DNA from: Paenibacillus jilunlii
Lineage (GTDB): Bacteria; Bacillota; Bacilli; Paenibacillales; Paenibacillaceae
Length of the DNA stretch: 64,000 nucleotides
NCBI RefSeq assembly: GCF_900102965.1
Contig: NZ_FNGM01000004.1
Span: forward strand, 1-64,000
Reading direction: 5' to 3'
Shown: piece after piece, positions 61,605-64,000 of the stretch
How the letters are laid out: each line of letters opens with the position of its first letter
How positions within the stretch are numbered: the stretch's first letter is position 1
Made by a program: the position numbers and the translations under genes
Notes under the pieces: generated by a model
The model's input: only the letters and a program-made list of their open reading frames with translations
What the model was told of the DNA's origin: nothing
Database searches by the model: none

Positions 61605-63155
61605 GTGATAAGGACATGCTTTTGCAAGGAAATACATAAGGTTACGCTAGGTTTTTTCAGTTTTATGCTACTAGGCTCATTATTCATCATTACAGGACCG
61701 ATACAGGCATCGGCAAACATTGTGAACCCCAACCAGGTATATTCCTATACTGTGATGCAAAGGGATATTGAAAGATTAGTGAAGGCATACCCTGATCTGG
61801 TATCTGCAGAATCGCTGGGACAAACCGCCTATGGACGGCAGCTGTGGGCTGTGAAGCTGGGCCGGGGGGAAGCCGTGCTGTTTCTTAACGGGTCGCATCA
61901 TGCCAGAGAATGGATGACAAGTACGTTGTTGATGAAAATGATCGATACATATGCCCAAGCCTATTATAGCAATGGGGAAATTGCGGATTATAACGTACGC
62001 AGCTTACTGGATAAAGTCAGCATTTGGGTGGTTCCGATGGTAAACCCGGATGGTGTTACCTTATCCCAGCAGGGTACAGCGGGGCTGCCGGTGAATCTGG
62101 CCCAAACGCTGCGCCGGTATAACGGAAACAGCACTAATTTTTCCCGCTGGAAAGCAAATATGCAGGGAATTGACCTTAACCGCCAGTATCCGGCGAGGTG
62201 GAGTACGATTACGGATGCGGTGAAGTATCCATGGTATCAGAACTACAAAGGACAGAAGCCGGGGCAAGCTCCTGAAGTGCAGGCGATGATGGATTTTACA
62301 CATAAGATTGATCCGGAAGTTACAATTTCCTACCATAGCTCCGGGGAAATCATATTTTGGCACTTCAACACGTTGAACAGCAATCTGACCCGTGACAAAA
62401 CGATGGCCCGGGCCCTGGGCAGCCTGACGGGATACTCTCTGGTGACTCCACAGAAGAACCCTTCTGGCGGCGGCTATAAGGATTGGTTCATTCAGGAGTA
62501 TGGCCGGCCCGGGTTTACGATTGAAATTGCAAATTATGCCGGTGAGAGCAGTGTTCCGTTAAGGCAGTTTAGCGGAATCTGGTCTGAGAACAAGGAAGTT
62601 GGGCTGTATTCCGCGCTGCAGTCCTATTCGTTATGGCTGGGGAAGCAGAAGATCCAATATCTGCAGCAAACCATGAGCCTGCTAGCAGGAACGGAACTCT
62701 ATGCTACAATCGGGGCTGCAGCCGGCGGGACCAATCTGCAACCGCAAAATATTCAGGTTATTGCACGGAAGGGTGACTGGTACCAGGTTCAAGCAGATAA
62801 AGGGCTGGGATGGATCCACCCATCTCCGGGAAAGCTGGCGATTATCGAGGAAATCACGGCCACTGCTGAATTAAAAGTGAGCGCACCCGCTTATAAATAT
62901 CCGGATGACTTCTCCCCTAAGGTTACCGTTCTCGCTCCGCAAACCGTCCAGGTCTCGGGAAGATGGGGAACCTGGCTGTTGGCCTCGACCCCCGGCGGGC
63001 AGTGGTGGATTGACGGGCGAAAGGCAGAACTCAAGTGGCCGATAGAGGAAGCTGCACAAAGTACAGCAGTTGATGCTGATACAACGGATGCCGATCCAGC
63101 GGCCGCTGTTGAGCAATCCGGGCAAACACCGCCAGAACCTGGATATACCCCATAA
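61605..63155 (+). CDS. Secreted M14-family zinc carboxypeptidase with C-terminal SH3-like domains
   Basis: GTG 61605 (MIRTCFCKEIHKVTLGFFSF) follows GGGGGATGGGA; ATG 61590 is an alternative. A signal peptide cut near ASA-NIV leads the M14 domain: zinc motif GSHHAREW, substrate region VNPDGVTLS and IDLNRQYPARW, third zinc ligand SYHSSGEII, catalytic glutamate FTIEIANY. The C-terminal 170 residues hold two SH3-type wall-binding modules (VIARKGDWYQVQADKGLGWI; WGTWLLASTPGGQWWI) and a Pro/Asp tail. It probably trims wall peptides as gamma-D-glutamyl endopeptidases do (inference). Confidence 0.88.
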   Translation: MIRTCFCKEIHKVTLGFFSFMLLGSLFIITGPIQASANIVNPNQVYSYTVMQRDIERLVKAYPDLVSAESLGQTAYGRQLWAVKLGRGEAVLFLNGSHHAREWMTSTLLMKMIDTYAQAYYSNGEIADYNVRSLLDKVSIWVVPMVNPDGVTLSQQGTAGLPVNLAQTLRRYNGNSTNFSRWKANMQGIDLNRQYPARWSTITDAVKYPWYQNYKGQKPGQAPEVQAMMDFTHKIDPEVTISYHSSGEIIFWHFNTLNSNLTRDKTMARALGSLTGYSLVTPQKNPSGGGYKDWFIQEYGRPGFTIEIANYAGESSVPLRQFSGIWSENKEVGLYSALQSYSLWLGKQKIQYLQQTMSLLAGTELYATIGAAAGGTNLQPQNIQVIARKGDWYQVQADKGLGWIHPSPGKLAIIEEITATAELKVSAPAYKYPDDFSPKVTVLAPQTVQVSGRWGTWLLASTPGGQWWIDGRKAELKWPIEEAAQSTAVDADTTDADPAAAVEQSGQTPPEPGYTP

Positions 63156-63189
63156 ATCGCAAACAAGTTCATATTGGATGTACCTATAG

Positions 63190-63214
63190 AGCCCTGCTAT
63201 TAGCGGGCTTTTTT
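63190..63214 (+). terminator. Terminator after the M14 gene
   Basis: AGCCCTGC pairs imperfectly with GCGGGCT, followed by T6. Bases 63215-63453 show no gene. Confidence 0.75.
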
Positions 63215-63453
63215 GGTTCGAATGTACACCATATATGCTGAGCGCTGCATTGCATCCTTCCATTTCTTGCTGAAACGGGACCCGCTATCTTTGGAGGAAC
63301 ATGAAGCCACGTTTACTTGTTTTTCATGTATATGTACTTGCCAGTCAAACGGAAATTTGTTATCCTGTAACAGGAACATATGTTTGTGATTATGGAGAAT
63401 ATTATTTTTTTCAGTTGTTTATTCTAATTCCAGATATGCATAGGAGTGAGATT

Positions 63454-64000
63454 ATGCTGTATTCGGATAACTACATAACGTTTAACTATGAAGAGGCCGG
63501 AGAGGGCAAGCCGATGCTGATCCTTCACGGTAACGGCCCGGATCACCGGATGATGATGAGTTGTATGGAACCTCTATTCTCCAGTCAAGACCAGTATAGA
63601 CGGATCTATGTTGATTTGCCTGGGATGGGAATGTCACCTGCCGCAGAATGGATCCGTTCTTCGGATGATATGCTGCGTGCGGTCAAGATGATGATTGAAG
63701 TGTTAATACCTAATGAACGTTTTCTTCTTGTAGGCCAATCCTACGGCGGTTATCTGGCAAGAGGACTGCTGGGAGAATACGCGGAGTTAATCGATGGTTT
63801 ATTTCTTCTCTGTCCATGTGTAGTTGCTGAATCCTCCAAGAGGGAGCTCCCACCGCACCAGGTGATGGTCCAGGATGCTGAATTGCTGGAAGAGTTGAGT
63901 GCAGCGGACAGAGAGGAATTCATCTCCATTGCAGTTGTGCAGGATAGAACTGTATGGGAGCGGTACAGCCATGAGATACTATGCGGCCTCCAGTTGGCGG
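63454..64000 (+). CDS. Alpha/beta hydrolase, 5' part (runs off the window)
   Basis: ATG 63454 is five bases after AGGAGTGAG. The 182 visible residues show the oxyanion strand PMLILHGNGPDHRMM, VDLPGMGMSP, and the nucleophile elbow VGQSYGGYLARGLL (serine in GQSYGG). The family is clear; the substrate and the C-terminal catalytic histidine are beyond the window. Confidence 0.88.
   Translation, partial: MLYSDNYITFNYEEAGEGKPMLILHGNGPDHRMMMSCMEPLFSSQDQYRRIYVDLPGMGMSPAAEWIRSSDDMLRAVKMMIEVLIPNERFLLVGQSYGGYLARGLLGEYAELIDGLFLLCPCVVAESSKRELPPHQVMVQDAELLEELSAADREEFISIAVVQDRTVWERYSHEILCGLQLA

Overview
The window looks like chromosome from a Paenibacillus-type Firmicute (inference). Supporting signs are strong Shine-Dalgarno sites with frequent GTG and TTG starts, a cortex morphogenetic protein (CmpA), copper-amine-oxidase stalk domains on secreted proteins, a CodY-like box ahead of a branched-chain amino acid transporter, and a Tad pilus locus without outer-membrane parts.

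Layout. 1-5.9 kb: an exported-protein cluster holding the end of a repeat-built surface protein, a TPR/GT2 glycosyltransferase, a FecR protein with a cohesin-like tail and an NHL/stalk-domain protein. 5.9-10.9 kb: an AT-richer accessory stretch with an IS4-like transposase relic, a small HTH repressor, a phosphatase, an AraC regulator, a C45-type acyltransferase/peptidase, and two separated relics of a type I-C CRISPR locus (leader plus three repeats; cas2 3' end plus leader plus one repeat). 10.9-17 kb: ordinary housekeeping genes (GGDEF, CGNR, DinB, CmpA, SprT-like, pentapeptide, Lrp, MBL). 17-18.5 kb: tRNA-Asn, tRNA-Ser and a repeat-rich intergenic region. 18.5-24.4 kb: livHMGFJ and alanine dehydrogenase. 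24.5-25.9 kb: tRNA-Glu, two identical tRNA-Leu and two divergent HTH genes. 26-29.4 kb: stress and redox genes, including an ohr gene with a one-base frameshift.

29.5-40.2 kb is a Tad/Flp pilus operon (TadZ-, TadA-, TadB-, TadC-like, Flp prepilin, TadE/G-like proteins, prepilin peptidase, DUF6382-FHA protein). Its transcript appears to begin with an intrinsic terminator, so attenuation is possible. 40.2-43.9 kb holds an SDR epimerase, a DUF2621 protein, endonuclease IV and PurU. 44.1-50.9 kb is a second, very divergent Tad-like machine with a SAF-domain protein, a MinD-like protein lacking the Walker lysine, a secretion ATPase, two TadB/C-like membrane proteins and four tiny or small membrane proteins. 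It is followed by exported PKD-domain giants (51-57.9 kb) that could be its cargo or surface partner. 58-64 kb: a papain-like hydrolase, transketolase, PpnP, an M14 carboxypeptidase and the start of an alpha/beta hydrolase.

The most unusual signals are (i) the divergent second Tad-like cluster, (ii) tandem 113-bp units that duplicate the 3' ends of two unrelated tRNA genes, and (iii) the scattered I-C CRISPR relics. All calls come from reading the sequence; no database search was run.
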